A stretch of 64,000 nt of DNA from Ancylothrix sp. D3o (GTDB lineage Bacteria > Cyanobacteriota > Cyanobacteriia > Cyanobacteriales > Oscillatoriaceae), in contig NZ_JAMXEX010000010.1 in NCBI RefSeq assembly GCF_025370775.1, forward strand, positions 129,131-193,130, in the 5' to 3' direction. Under the pieces are notes generated by a model. That model saw only the letters and a list, made by a program, of their open reading frames with translations, made no database searches and was not told the origin of the DNA. Below are positions 8,772-16,586 of the stretch, one piece after another. Within the stretch, counting starts at the first letter, position 1. Each line of letters begins with the position of its first letter. The translations under genes and the position numbers were made by a program.

Positions 8772-9944
8772 CTAACAACAAGACAAAGCAACCTGGGGAC
8801 ATAACCGGCCCAAAACTTGCTTAAAAACCATTGCCGTCCACTCAATATCAGCCTCAGTTGTATCGCGGCCCAAAGTCAAACGCACCGCCGCCGTCGCCGC
8901 CGCTGGACGATATCCCATCGCCAACAAAACCGGACTCGGAGAAATTTTACCACTACTACAAGCCGAACCCGAACTAATAGCAATTCCCGCCAAATTCATT
9001 TGCCTAACCAAACTTCTCCCCGTCACCGTTTCAGGGCACGCCACATCCGTCAAGCAAAAACTGACATGATGAGGCAGCCGGTGTAACCGATTTCCTGTTG
9101 CACTCATACCGTGAACATCTCCCAACAACTCAAACAACCTATCGCGCAACCCAATCAAACGAGGAGTTTCTGTGGCCATTTCCTGCGCTGCCAACTCCGC
9201 CGCCACACCAAACCCGACAATTACCGGCACCGCCTGAGTGCCAGAACGCAACTTAAACTCTTGACCCCCACCGGCCAAAAGCGGCACCAATTTCACCCCT
9301 GGACGCACATAAAGCGCACCGGCACCCTGTGGGCCATAAATTTTATGACTAGAAATTGATAACAAATCAACCGGCAACTCCTGCACATTCAGAGGCAACC
9401 GGCCCGCCACCTGCACCGCATCCGTGTGAAAAAGCACACCATGAGCACGGGCAATATCCCCCAACATCGAAATCGGTTGCAGGGTGCCCACCTCACTTTG
9501 TCCGTAAATAATTGAAACTAAAACCGTATTAGGACGCAAAGCATTTTTCAAATCGCTTGGATTAACTCGTCCAGTTTCATCCACCGGCAACCGCGTCACC
9601 TCCCAGCCGCACTGTTCCAAAAAAGCAGCCGGTTGACTCACCGCCGAATGTTCAACACTCGAAATAATAATATGCTGAGGTTCCCGGTACGCGCGAGTCA
9701 CCCCCCAGACTGCCAAATTATCCGCCTCCGTTCCCCCAGACGTAAAAATAATCGACTCCGGCGTAGCAGCATTAAGCAAACTTGCTACCTGAGAGCGGGC
9801 CATTTCCACCACCATAGCCGAACGCTGACCCCATTCGTGAATACTCGAAGGGTTTCCCCACTGCTGAGTCATTGCCGCTTGCATTGCCGCCGTCACTTCT
9901 GGACGAGGGGGAGTTGTCGCGCTGTAATCAAGATAAATTTGCAT
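8772..9944 (-). CDS. cysteine desulfurase (NifS/IscS type)
   Basis: PLP enzyme that removes sulfur from cysteine to give alanine and an enzyme persulfide for Fe-S cluster and thio-cofactor synthesis. H99 stacks on the PLP; K201 in SSHKIYGPQG forms the Schiff base; the catalytic cysteine is C329 in SSGSACSSG, on the long flexible loop of group I (NifS/IscS) enzymes. The protein is 390 residues, normal length. It begins IYLDYSATTPPRPEV. No iscU or nif genes adjoin, so an iscS-like housekeeping role is more likely than nifS. Confidence 0.93.
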   Translation of the reverse strand: MQIYLDYSATTPPRPEVTAAMQAAMTQQWGNPSSIHEWGQRSAMVVEMARSQVASLLNAATPESIIFTSGGTEADNLAVWGVTRAYREPQHIIISSVEHSAVSQPAAFLEQCGWEVTRLPVDETGRVNPSDLKNALRPNTVLVSIIYGQSEVGTLQPISMLGDIARAHGVLFHTDAVQVAGRLPLNVQELPVDLLSISSHKIYGPQGAGALYVRPGVKLVPLLAGGGQEFKLRSGTQAVPVIVGFGVAAELAAQEMATETPRLIGLRDRLFELLGDVHGMSATGNRLHRLPHHVSFCLTDVACPETVTGRSLVRQMNLAGIAISSGSACSSGKISPSPVLLAMGYRPAAATAAVRLTLGRDTTEADIEWTAMVFKQVLGRLCPQVALSCC

Positions 9945-10084
9945 GATTTTTTGGGGAATCGGTAATCGCGCATCAAAATCGCACCTACATATTTATTTTG
10001 TCACTTTTGCGATTTCCCAATGTCAGAAACCCTAGAAGCGCCGCAAAAACTCTTAACAAAAAACCCTTGACAAAAAAACCTTCA

Positions 10085-10140
10085 TTATTTCTTAGTGACC
10101 AATGACTTTTGACCAATGACAAAGGACTTTTGACAAATTA
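10085..10140. repeat. short degenerate direct repeats
   Basis: GACCAATGACTTTTGACCAATGAC-like units are repeated with small variations (GACAAAGGACTTTTGAC). The pattern resembles the TTTGTCAT-type repeats at 41062-41097 read on the other strand. It lies in the 190-base gap between the zinc-binding protein gene and the desulfurase gene; no other feature is seen there. Confidence 0.5.
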
Positions 10141-10539
10141 GCCGCCTGGCTTACAAACGTTATACTCTTCGTGCGATAAAACTTCTTCTGGAACTAAAAA
10201 ACTACCGCAGTCTCGACAGAGCATACGGTAGTTCCGGGTGACAGGGATACTGATAATAAATCGATTGTGGCGCAGACGCTTTCCACCAAAATCTCTATAA
10301 TTCGTATTCGTCATCAAACCAGCAATAATTGACCGAGCCTTTACCACCACATGATCCGGCAAATCTCTCAAATCAATGGGATCTTGGGCAAAAGCGGCTT
10401 CCCACTCCTGTTTTTTTTGTTTTTTTTCCGCACGAGCGTGGTCAGCTTTTTCTCTTTGGGTGCGTGTTTGATCGCAGCGATGGCATATTTGACCATAGCC
10501 CTGATGTCCACACAGAAATGTCTTCTTTCTTCTAGGCAT
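10138..10539 (-). CDS. putative zinc-binding protein (DUF7682-like)
   Basis: Opens MPRRKKTFLCGHQGYGQICHRC, a cysteine/histidine cluster (C, H, C, C) likely to bind zinc. A charged helical region follows (REKADHARAEKKQKKQEWE), then a C-terminal CRDCGSF pair. Small cyanobacterial proteins with this opening are annotated as a zinc-binding DUF; assignment to DUF7682 is from memory and moderate. ATG 10539 is chosen because it begins at the conserved block; the frame extends another 11 residues upstream. Function unknown. Confidence 0.6.
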   Translation of the reverse strand: MPRRKKTFLCGHQGYGQICHRCDQTRTQREKADHARAEKKQKKQEWEAAFAQDPIDLRDLPDHVVVKARSIIAGLMTNTNYRDFGGKRLRHNRFIISIPVTRNYRMLCRDCGSFLVPEEVLSHEEYNVCKPGG

Positions 10540-10803
10540 AAAAAACAGTCGTGCTGGTTCAGACCCACACACCTGTAACCCAGCCGCCGCACAAAAGAGA
10601 CAATGCCTCTTTGATGCAGCTAGATAAGACGTGCAATCTGCCCAATGGTTGAAAGTTTGTACTTCATAACTTTTATCCTAGTTTAACAGTTTAAATACCT
10701 TTATTTTCTCAGACGCAAAGGTTTTAAGTGGCGCTGCTCAATGCAAACCATTGAAAAAGATATTCTCAAGCCGTTATCAGTGTCCCGCAGGCACATAACA
10801 CAT

Positions 10804-13710
10804 TTACTTATCATTAATCACCTCCACAATTCCAGCACTGCCATCAATTCTCACTTGTTGTCCATCCTGCAAACATTCCATTGCATTAGGAACATCCATC
10901 ACCGCCGGAATGCCATACTCTCGCGCCACAATCGCCCCGTGAGATAACCGGCCCCCCACCTCAGAAATTATACCTCCAGCACGCGCCAACAACGGCCCCC
11001 ACCCGGCGTCTGTATAAGGCACCACGACAATTGTCTGCCGGTCAACTTCCAAATTTGTGCGCCATTGACGGACTACTTTGATCTTTGCTTCAACAATCCC
11101 CGGACTAGCGCCAATTCCCCGCAAAATCGTCTCACCCACAGCCGGCTCCCTAACCACTGGCACCGGTGGCATATTACCATAGACAACAAACGGAATATTC
11201 GTTAAATTTCGGTCATTTTCTAGTTGATTTTTTCGCATTTCTATGGTATGATCCAGATTCATTTCTTGATCAATTCCGCCCACCACAAGCTGCCGGATTT
11301 CCGCAAATTCCAGATAAAAAATATCGCCTTTTTCCGCTAAAAATCCTGAATTCAGGAAAACATTTTCTAAAGCCAAAAACAAAGCCCGCAACTCAGCCAA
11401 AAATTGACTGTAAATGGCGGTTACTTGCCCCTTGAGATTTAAGCGACGCTGGACAATTTTTGTTTTCCAGTTTTCCTCTGCCGGTCTACTGGTAGCCAAA
11501 GTCGGCTGGCGTATATATTCAGCCAGCAAATCTAAAACTGCCTCTGGGGTTTCTTTCCATCGGGGTACAGCGATATCTGTTGCCACATCACTCAAATAAC
11601 CGAAATGTTCGAGAAACTCTTCAAATTTTTCTAAAATATTTTTTCCCGAATGAACTCTTGCCAATAAAGCAAAAATTTCTTCATTTTCTGCTGGCAAGTC
11701 GGCGGTGTTTGGTAACAACCGGCGGGCCGAATTGGCGAGATTTTGCAGAGAACGCACTGCTGCAACTTCTGGCAACTGACTGTTATCTAAGTCGCTCTCA
11801 TTCACTTTAAAAATTCCTTGCCGCAGAGCATAACTTAGGGGTGAAAATATGCTATAATAAGTTGCTTTTTTCAATGCTTCTAAGGCTGCATCAATCCGCT
11901 GCAATAACTCTAAAGGTTCCGTCGGTAAAGAGTTGGCTAATTGAGCTTGGGCCGGTCTGAAATAAAGATCGTAATCTCGCTGAAAATCTTTCTCTAAATT
12001 CCACTCTTGCTTGAGCAATCTTAGTAAACCGGGTAACTGTTGAAAGGTAGAAGAAAGGGGAGGTTTGGTAAATTTTGCTCCTCGTGTTAAAAATTCCAAA
12101 CTTTCGGCAGGTAAACCCATTTTGAGGAAAATTTCTCCTAGCAATGTTGCATTAAAGTAAGCACGAGAATAATGCAGGGTTGCTGTTTGATTAAAATCTA
12201 AATTTGCGGCGCTTTCGGCTAAAACAATTTTAAAAATATCGCCCCAAACGCCACAAGTTAAAGGCCGGTTAATTGACCAAGTTAAAGGCCGAATTAACCC
12301 CGGAATGACTTCGGCGGCGATTTTTCGTGTCCACAGCGGAAAAAGAGTAGTAACAGGACGGGCTTGCAACAACCATAAATGATCGCCATCATAAGACCAT
12401 TCAATATCTTGGGGGATGCCGTGATATTTGGCTTCTATGTGACGGGCTAAATAGGCTACTTCTTGAATTAAGGCCGGTGGAATATCGCCTTCTCCTTCAA
12501 CAATTAACTCTAAATTTTCGGGTTTTTTCCAATTTTCGACGTTTTCAATTTCGGGAACAAAAACTCGATATTGTTCTGGGGTAAATTGTCCTGATACGAT
12601 TCGATTGCAATCTCCTGGTAATGCTTCTATGACAACAGAATTTAGGCTAGAATTGATTGGATCGCGGCTGAAAGCGACACCGGAAAAAACGCCTTTAATT
12701 TGTTGCTGAATCACCACTGCCATCGAATTTTCAGGAAGTTGCCGGTCGCGGCGATAAGCTTGGGCAGCAGGGCTATTATATGAAGAAAAACAGCGAGTAA
12801 TTGCGTCTTGTAATTGCTGTTTATTGGTAATATTTAAAATGCTTTCATACTGACCGGCAGCGGAAGCTTTTTCGCTGTCTTCGCCAATGGCAGAAGAACG
12901 CACAACTAAAGGCTTTTCTACATTTGGTTGCAGCCAATCTAACAAAGGTTGGGGGTCATCACCTGCCGGTAAAATCCACCCCTGCGGTACGGGATACCCC
13001 CACGATTTTAGCTGAGATAAATTAGCAGCTTTTTGGCCGGCTTTTTGGGTTTCTAAAGGCCGGTCGAGTGTAAGAATTGCCTTATTTCCTTGGAAAAAGC
13101 GAAACATTTTTTGAGACTCCTCTTGTCCTGATGTTGCGGGTAAGTTTAAATCATCGGGAATCATTTTATAAATTAAAGCAAGTAAGAGAGAAAGCAAAAC
13201 TGCGGTAGCAACTCGTTCGCCTTCATAGGGGTGAAAAAGTGCTAAAACTACAGGGAAAATAACTAAACTAGCCAGCTTTCCTAAGTTTTTTTCTCTTATC
13301 AAAGTAAAGGTTACGCCGGTGATTAAAAAAACAAAAATAGCAGCTTTAGGGGAGTGAACCAATACACCCCAAACCACATTTGTTGTACCGGCACCTTTGC
13401 CAATGAAATACCGGCCCAAAACCAAGGCCATCAAAGCAACTAATTCCCACGCAGATCCCGGCAGAAAAAACATTCTTGTCAGCAATACTGCTAGAATACC
13501 TTTTGCTGCTTCCGAGACAACGGCCAAAATTCCGGCAGTTTTGCCACCGTGAAAAAATGCCGCTGAAACACTGATATTGCCGGTGCCAATTTGTTTTAAA
13601 TTTTGGCCGGTGATAAATTTAACAATCCAAGCAATTAAAGGCAGTCCTCCCAAAATAGGACAGACTAGCAAAATCAACACCAAACCCCAAACCTGAGTTA
13701 AAGTCATCAT
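10804..13710 (-). CDS. PlsY-like acyltransferase fused to PEP-synthase-like domains
   Basis: A 968-residue fusion. Residues about 1-190 are multi-pass membrane sequence resembling PlsY glycerol-3-phosphate acyltransferase (LKQIGTGNISVSAAF, AAKGILAVLL, GKGAGTTNVVWG), though the motifs are divergent from the canonical GSGNxGATN and GGKGVAT. Residues about 205-470 are a PPDK/PEP-synthase ATP-grasp domain (VRSSAIGEDSEKASAAGQYES, QQQIKGVFSGVAFSRDP, DIEWSYDGDHLWLLQARPV). The C-terminal 60 residues are the mobile phosphohistidine domain, with H924 in GGRLSHGAIVAREYGIPAV. The substrate is unknown. Both enzymatic halves look complete in order, but activity is not certain. Confidence 0.8.
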   Translation of the reverse strand: MMTLTQVWGLVLILLVCPILGGLPLIAWIVKFITGQNLKQIGTGNISVSAAFFHGGKTAGILAVVSEAAKGILAVLLTRMFFLPGSAWELVALMALVLGRYFIGKGAGTTNVVWGVLVHSPKAAIFVFLITGVTFTLIREKNLGKLASLVIFPVVLALFHPYEGERVATAVLLSLLLALIYKMIPDDLNLPATSGQEESQKMFRFFQGNKAILTLDRPLETQKAGQKAANLSQLKSWGYPVPQGWILPAGDDPQPLLDWLQPNVEKPLVVRSSAIGEDSEKASAAGQYESILNITNKQQLQDAITRCFSSYNSPAAQAYRRDRQLPENSMAVVIQQQIKGVFSGVAFSRDPINSSLNSVVIEALPGDCNRIVSGQFTPEQYRVFVPEIENVENWKKPENLELIVEGEGDIPPALIQEVAYLARHIEAKYHGIPQDIEWSYDGDHLWLLQARPVTTLFPLWTRKIAAEVIPGLIRPLTWSINRPLTCGVWGDIFKIVLAESAANLDFNQTATLHYSRAYFNATLLGEIFLKMGLPAESLEFLTRGAKFTKPPLSSTFQQLPGLLRLLKQEWNLEKDFQRDYDLYFRPAQAQLANSLPTEPLELLQRIDAALEALKKATYYSIFSPLSYALRQGIFKVNESDLDNSQLPEVAAVRSLQNLANSARRLLPNTADLPAENEEIFALLARVHSGKNILEKFEEFLEHFGYLSDVATDIAVPRWKETPEAVLDLLAEYIRQPTLATSRPAEENWKTKIVQRRLNLKGQVTAIYSQFLAELRALFLALENVFLNSGFLAEKGDIFYLEFAEIRQLVVGGIDQEMNLDHTIEMRKNQLENDRNLTNIPFVVYGNMPPVPVVREPAVGETILRGIGASPGIVEAKIKVVRQWRTNLEVDRQTIVVVPYTDAGWGPLLARAGGIISEVGGRLSHGAIVAREYGIPAVMDVPNAMECLQDGQQVRIDGSAGIVEVINDK

Positions 13711-13877
13711 GGAAAAGCGAAGGTTATTCTATGGGTTAAATTTTAATAACTTTGGAGAGAAACTGCAATGCCGCAAAGGAAGGGGTTTTTTATAAAAGTT
13801 GAAGATTTGATTTGGAGATATCGAAGAATAAATCCGGTTTCTAGCTTCCTAAAAAATGGGTTAAAGTTTGTAAGCTG

Positions 13878-14693
13878 TCATTTCTTGCGCCGGTAGCACA
13901 CCGTTTTATTAAACTGCACCGGCTCAAATTCCCTTATAATATGAGTTGTAGTTTCCGCCACACCCAAAAATAAATAACCATCAGGACGTAACAATTGGCG
14001 GACTTTCTCTAAAATCGCTTTTCTTGTTTCCAGATCAAAATAAATAAGCACATTTCGCATAAAAATAACATCCATCTGGGGTAATATAGGCCAATTTTCT
14101 ACTAAATTTAGCTGGCGGAAATCAATTAATCTGTTAATTTCTTCTTTGACAACCCAACTCTGCTCGTTTTTTTGGAAATAGCGCTTTAAAAAAATGGCCG
14201 GTAGTCCTCTTTCTACTTCTTTTTGACTGTAGCAACCGGCCACTGCACGGGAGAGCATTTCGCTGGAAACATCGCTGGCAATTATTTGCAGACCCCGCGA
14301 ACATAGAATAGGAAAACATTTATGAATTAACATCGCCAAACTGTAGGCTTCCTGACCGCTAGAACAAGCAGCAGACCAAATATTTAAAGGTCGTTGTCGC
14401 TGTTTTAAATATAGGGGTAAAATGAAGTTTTGCAAGGCTTCAAAGGGGTAAATATCACGGAAAAAATAAGTTTCGCAAACCAATAGAGACTCGATAACTT
14501 GAATATGAATTTGGCTATAAGCAGAAGACCGCAAAATTATCATTAATTCTGTGATGGAATTAAGGCCGGTTCGTTCGATTAGTGACGCCAACAGAAGGGG
14601 AAGTTTAGTTGCTTCTGCATTGTTTAACGAGATGCCGGTGTGTGTTCGCACTAAGTCGCGGATATATTCAAAATCATCGTTACTGAGAAGCAT
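13878..14693 (-). CDS. cheR: CheR-type protein-glutamate O-methyltransferase
   Basis: S-adenosylmethionine-dependent methylation of chemoreceptor glutamates, adapting taxis signalling. An N-terminal helical CheR_N domain (FEYIRDLVRTHTGISL) precedes the methyltransferase core: ETYFFRDIYPFEAL, SAACSSGQEAYSLAM (SAM-binding loop), ASDVSSEMLSRA, FRQLNLVENWP and FMRNVLIYFD. The protein is 271 residues, normal length. No other che genes adjoin; in filamentous cyanobacteria such genes may serve gliding or phototaxis. Confidence 0.9.
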   Translation of the reverse strand: MLLSNDDFEYIRDLVRTHTGISLNNAEATKLPLLLASLIERTGLNSITELMIILRSSAYSQIHIQVIESLLVCETYFFRDIYPFEALQNFILPLYLKQRQRPLNIWSAACSSGQEAYSLAMLIHKCFPILCSRGLQIIASDVSSEMLSRAVAGCYSQKEVERGLPAIFLKRYFQKNEQSWVVKEEINRLIDFRQLNLVENWPILPQMDVIFMRNVLIYFDLETRKAILEKVRQLLRPDGYLFLGVAETTTHIIREFEPVQFNKTVCYRRKK

Positions 14694-14783
14694 TTTTTAT
14701 AAAGGGTCTTTAAGTTATGAATTTAGTTCTAACTTCCAGATCAATTTTAGCTGCAATTCGACTAAACGGGCCGGTTAAATTAA

Positions 14784-14978
14784 TTTAATAATGCTTTCAT
14801 CAATCATGCGGCTGACCATGAATTAGCTAAAATAGAAGCATCCCCTTTCGGGACACGGTATGTTATTGAAGGTAGAGTCATCACCCCCGATGGCAGAAAC
14901 CCAGAAGTGCGTTCTGTTTGGTTTATTTCTACCGGCGATGATACCCCTAAACTCGTCAGCGCCTATCCACTCGAATAA
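14784..14978 (+). pseudogene. 5'-truncated remnant resembling DUF6883
   Basis: An open frame beginning directly after a TAA at 14781 encodes HAADHELAKIEASPFG followed by RYVIEGRVITPDGRNPEV and ends KLVSAYPLE-stop. This matches the C-terminal half of DUF6883-type proteins as I recall the family, but there is no start codon and no N-terminal half. It sits 20 bases before a DUF4926 gene, the usual genomic partner. It is therefore most likely a deletion remnant. Confidence 0.6.
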
Positions 14979-14998
14979 CATTATTTAAATTAAGTAAA

Positions 14999-15223
14999 AT
15001 GATTATTGAATTAGACAGAGTTGTTTTAACCGCAGATTTACCTGAATATGATTTAAAACCGGGCGATATTGGCACGGTTGTTTTAGTCCATCAAGAAGGT
15101 TTAGGCTATGAAGTAGAATTTATGACACTCACGGGAGAAACTATTGCAATTGTTTCTCTATTTAGTTCTCAAGTTCGAGCGATTGGTGACAGAGAAATTG
15201 CTCAAGCGCGAGTTATGGCATAA
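14999..15223 (+). CDS. DUF4926 domain-containing protein
   Basis: Seventy-four residues, a small beta-barrel-like protein (DRVVLTADLPEYDLKPGDIGTVVLVHQ, then YEVEFMTLTGETIAIVSL). It matches the DUF4926 family, which commonly follows DUF6883 in cyanobacteria; the pair looks like a toxin-antitoxin or small accessory module, but no activity is established here. The upstream partner is truncated. The ATG at 14999 fits the family start, without a clear Shine-Dalgarno sequence. Confidence 0.72.
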   Translation: MIIELDRVVLTADLPEYDLKPGDIGTVVLVHQEGLGYEVEFMTLTGETIAIVSLFSSQVRAIGDREIAQARVMA

Positions 15224-15277
15224 TCATTAATGGTGGAATGAGAAAAAAAGTTTTGGGAAAAAAAGCAGGTTTAATTT

Positions 15278-15991
15278 ATGGTAACTACCCCTCAACCCAC
15301 AAAGGTAATCTACCCAGATTGTGACGGAAATCCCATCTCAGATAATACTCGCCAGTTTCGTTGGATTGTAGTCATAAAAGAAAACCTAGAAATTCTCTTT
15401 GATGATGATCCTAATGTCTTTGTAGCCGGCGATTTACTCTGGTATCCCCAGGAAGGAAATAATAAAATACGTCAAGCTCCTGATGTAATGGTAGCAATTG
15501 GAAGACCGAAGGGTGATCGCGGCTCTTATAAACAATGGGAAGAAGGAAACATCGCCCCTCAAGTTGTATTTGAAATTCTCTCCCCAGGAAATCGCCTCAA
15601 GGAGATGGCGAAGAAAGAGAAGTTTTATGACTGTTATGGAGTTGAAGAATATTATATTTTCGACCCAGATCGTCTGGATTTCAATGGGTGGCTACGCGAT
15701 GAAGCCGGCTCCTTAGAGGTGATTGAGCAGCCGGAAAATTGGACGAGTCCCCGTTTAGGGATTCGCTTTGAACTCCAAGACGAACAGTTTACCATCTACC
15801 GTCCCGATGGCCGGCCATTTCTCACCCCCACAGAGTTAGCTAAACAAGCTGAACAACAACGTCTGGAGGCTGAACAACAACGTCTGGAGGCTGAACAACA
15901 ACGGCAGCGGGCTGAGTCAGCAGAAGCACGGCTTCGGGAATTAGAGGCGCGTTTACGGGAATTAGAAGGTGATCGCCATCGAGACGAGTAA
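15278..15991 (+). CDS. Uma2 family endonuclease-like protein (DUF820)
   Basis: PD-(D/E)XK-fold protein of the large cyanobacterial Uma2 family. Landmarks are RQAPDVMVAIGRP, APQVVFEILSPGNR (the E of the nuclease core), and KKEKFYDCYGVEEYYIFDP. The last 45 residues form a charged coiled coil containing a near-exact tandem repeat of a 21-base unit at about 15851-15892 (AEQQRLE twice, then AEQQRQRAE). Biological role is unproven; such genes occur in tens of copies in some filamentous cyanobacteria. The ATG at 15278 follows a weak AGGT. Confidence 0.85.
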   Translation: MVTTPQPTKVIYPDCDGNPISDNTRQFRWIVVIKENLEILFDDDPNVFVAGDLLWYPQEGNNKIRQAPDVMVAIGRPKGDRGSYKQWEEGNIAPQVVFEILSPGNRLKEMAKKEKFYDCYGVEEYYIFDPDRLDFNGWLRDEAGSLEVIEQPENWTSPRLGIRFELQDEQFTIYRPDGRPFLTPTELAKQAEQQRLEAEQQRLEAEQQRQRAESAEARLRELEARLRELEGDRHRDE

Positions 15992-16016
15992 TACCAAAGC
16001 CGGTTTAAAAAGGTAA

Positions 16017-16060
16017 CTTATCTGTGGAGCGGGCATCTTGCCCGCTAAGCAGGTAGGATG
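16017..16060. repeat. dispersed intergenic repeat, copy D
   Basis: TTATCTGTGGAGCGGGCATC with the perfect hairpin GCGGGCA-TCT-TGCCCGC. It lacks the CTGCGGTTAA half. It lies between the Uma2 gene and a convergent small gene. Confidence 0.6.
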
Positions 16061-16168
16061 CGGAAAGCATTGTACCGTGCAACGGTTTCGCCCTTCACCG
16101 GCATCCGCCGTATAACAGGGGAGTCATCGCTTAATAAAAGGCGATTGTACCCCTGCGGCAACTTAATA

Positions 16169-16381
16169 TTAATTTGCTTTCCGCCAACGCATCCACCGGC
16201 AATATAACAGCGTCACCAACAACCATACCGATGTACTGCAAAAACAAGGAAGCGCGACAGGATTACTCGGTAAAGGCTGGGAGTTAACTTCAATCAACCG
16301 ATTAATATGAGGTTCTACAAAATTGCCATACATATTTTCTAAGGCTTCCCGTTGTTTGATTTTATTTTCGATATTTGACAT
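16169..16381 (-). CDS. hypothetical protein with C-terminal membrane segment
   Basis: Seventy residues: a charged N-terminal helix (NIENKIKQREALENMYGNF), then a hydrophobic stretch (STSVWLLVTLLY) ending in basic residues (CRWMRWRKAN), so a tail-anchored topology is possible. An AGGT lies about 9 bases before the ATG. Family not recognised. It is divergent from the NACHT gene that starts 205 bases away, so the intergenic region may hold two promoters. Confidence 0.4.
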   Translation of the reverse strand: MSNIENKIKQREALENMYGNFVEPHINRLIEVNSQPLPSNPVALPCFCSTSVWLLVTLLYCRWMRWRKAN

Positions 16382-16586
16382 AGCTAATTACCTTGCTTTT
16401 AGCCTGGTTTTGAAGTACAAAACCTAGACTATAGGTAGGCTAAAGCTGTGAATTGGAAGCAGAACTGTAAGCAAGTGTAATTAAGTAGAAAATGGTGTAA
16501 AGGTATGATTTGAATAGCTTTTTGTTGACCTTTATCTTCAAATAAGCTAGACTATCAACAGAATTAACTGAGTCAAGGTTAGGGCA

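Noticed and set aside
11166-11810. three short frames opposite the PlsY/PEP-synthase fusion
   Set aside because: Non-coding composition, no motifs.
15841-15910. tandem repeat as a possible CRISPR or minisatellite
   Set aside because: It encodes the in-frame AEQQRLE coiled-coil repeat of the Uma2 protein; no spacers exist.
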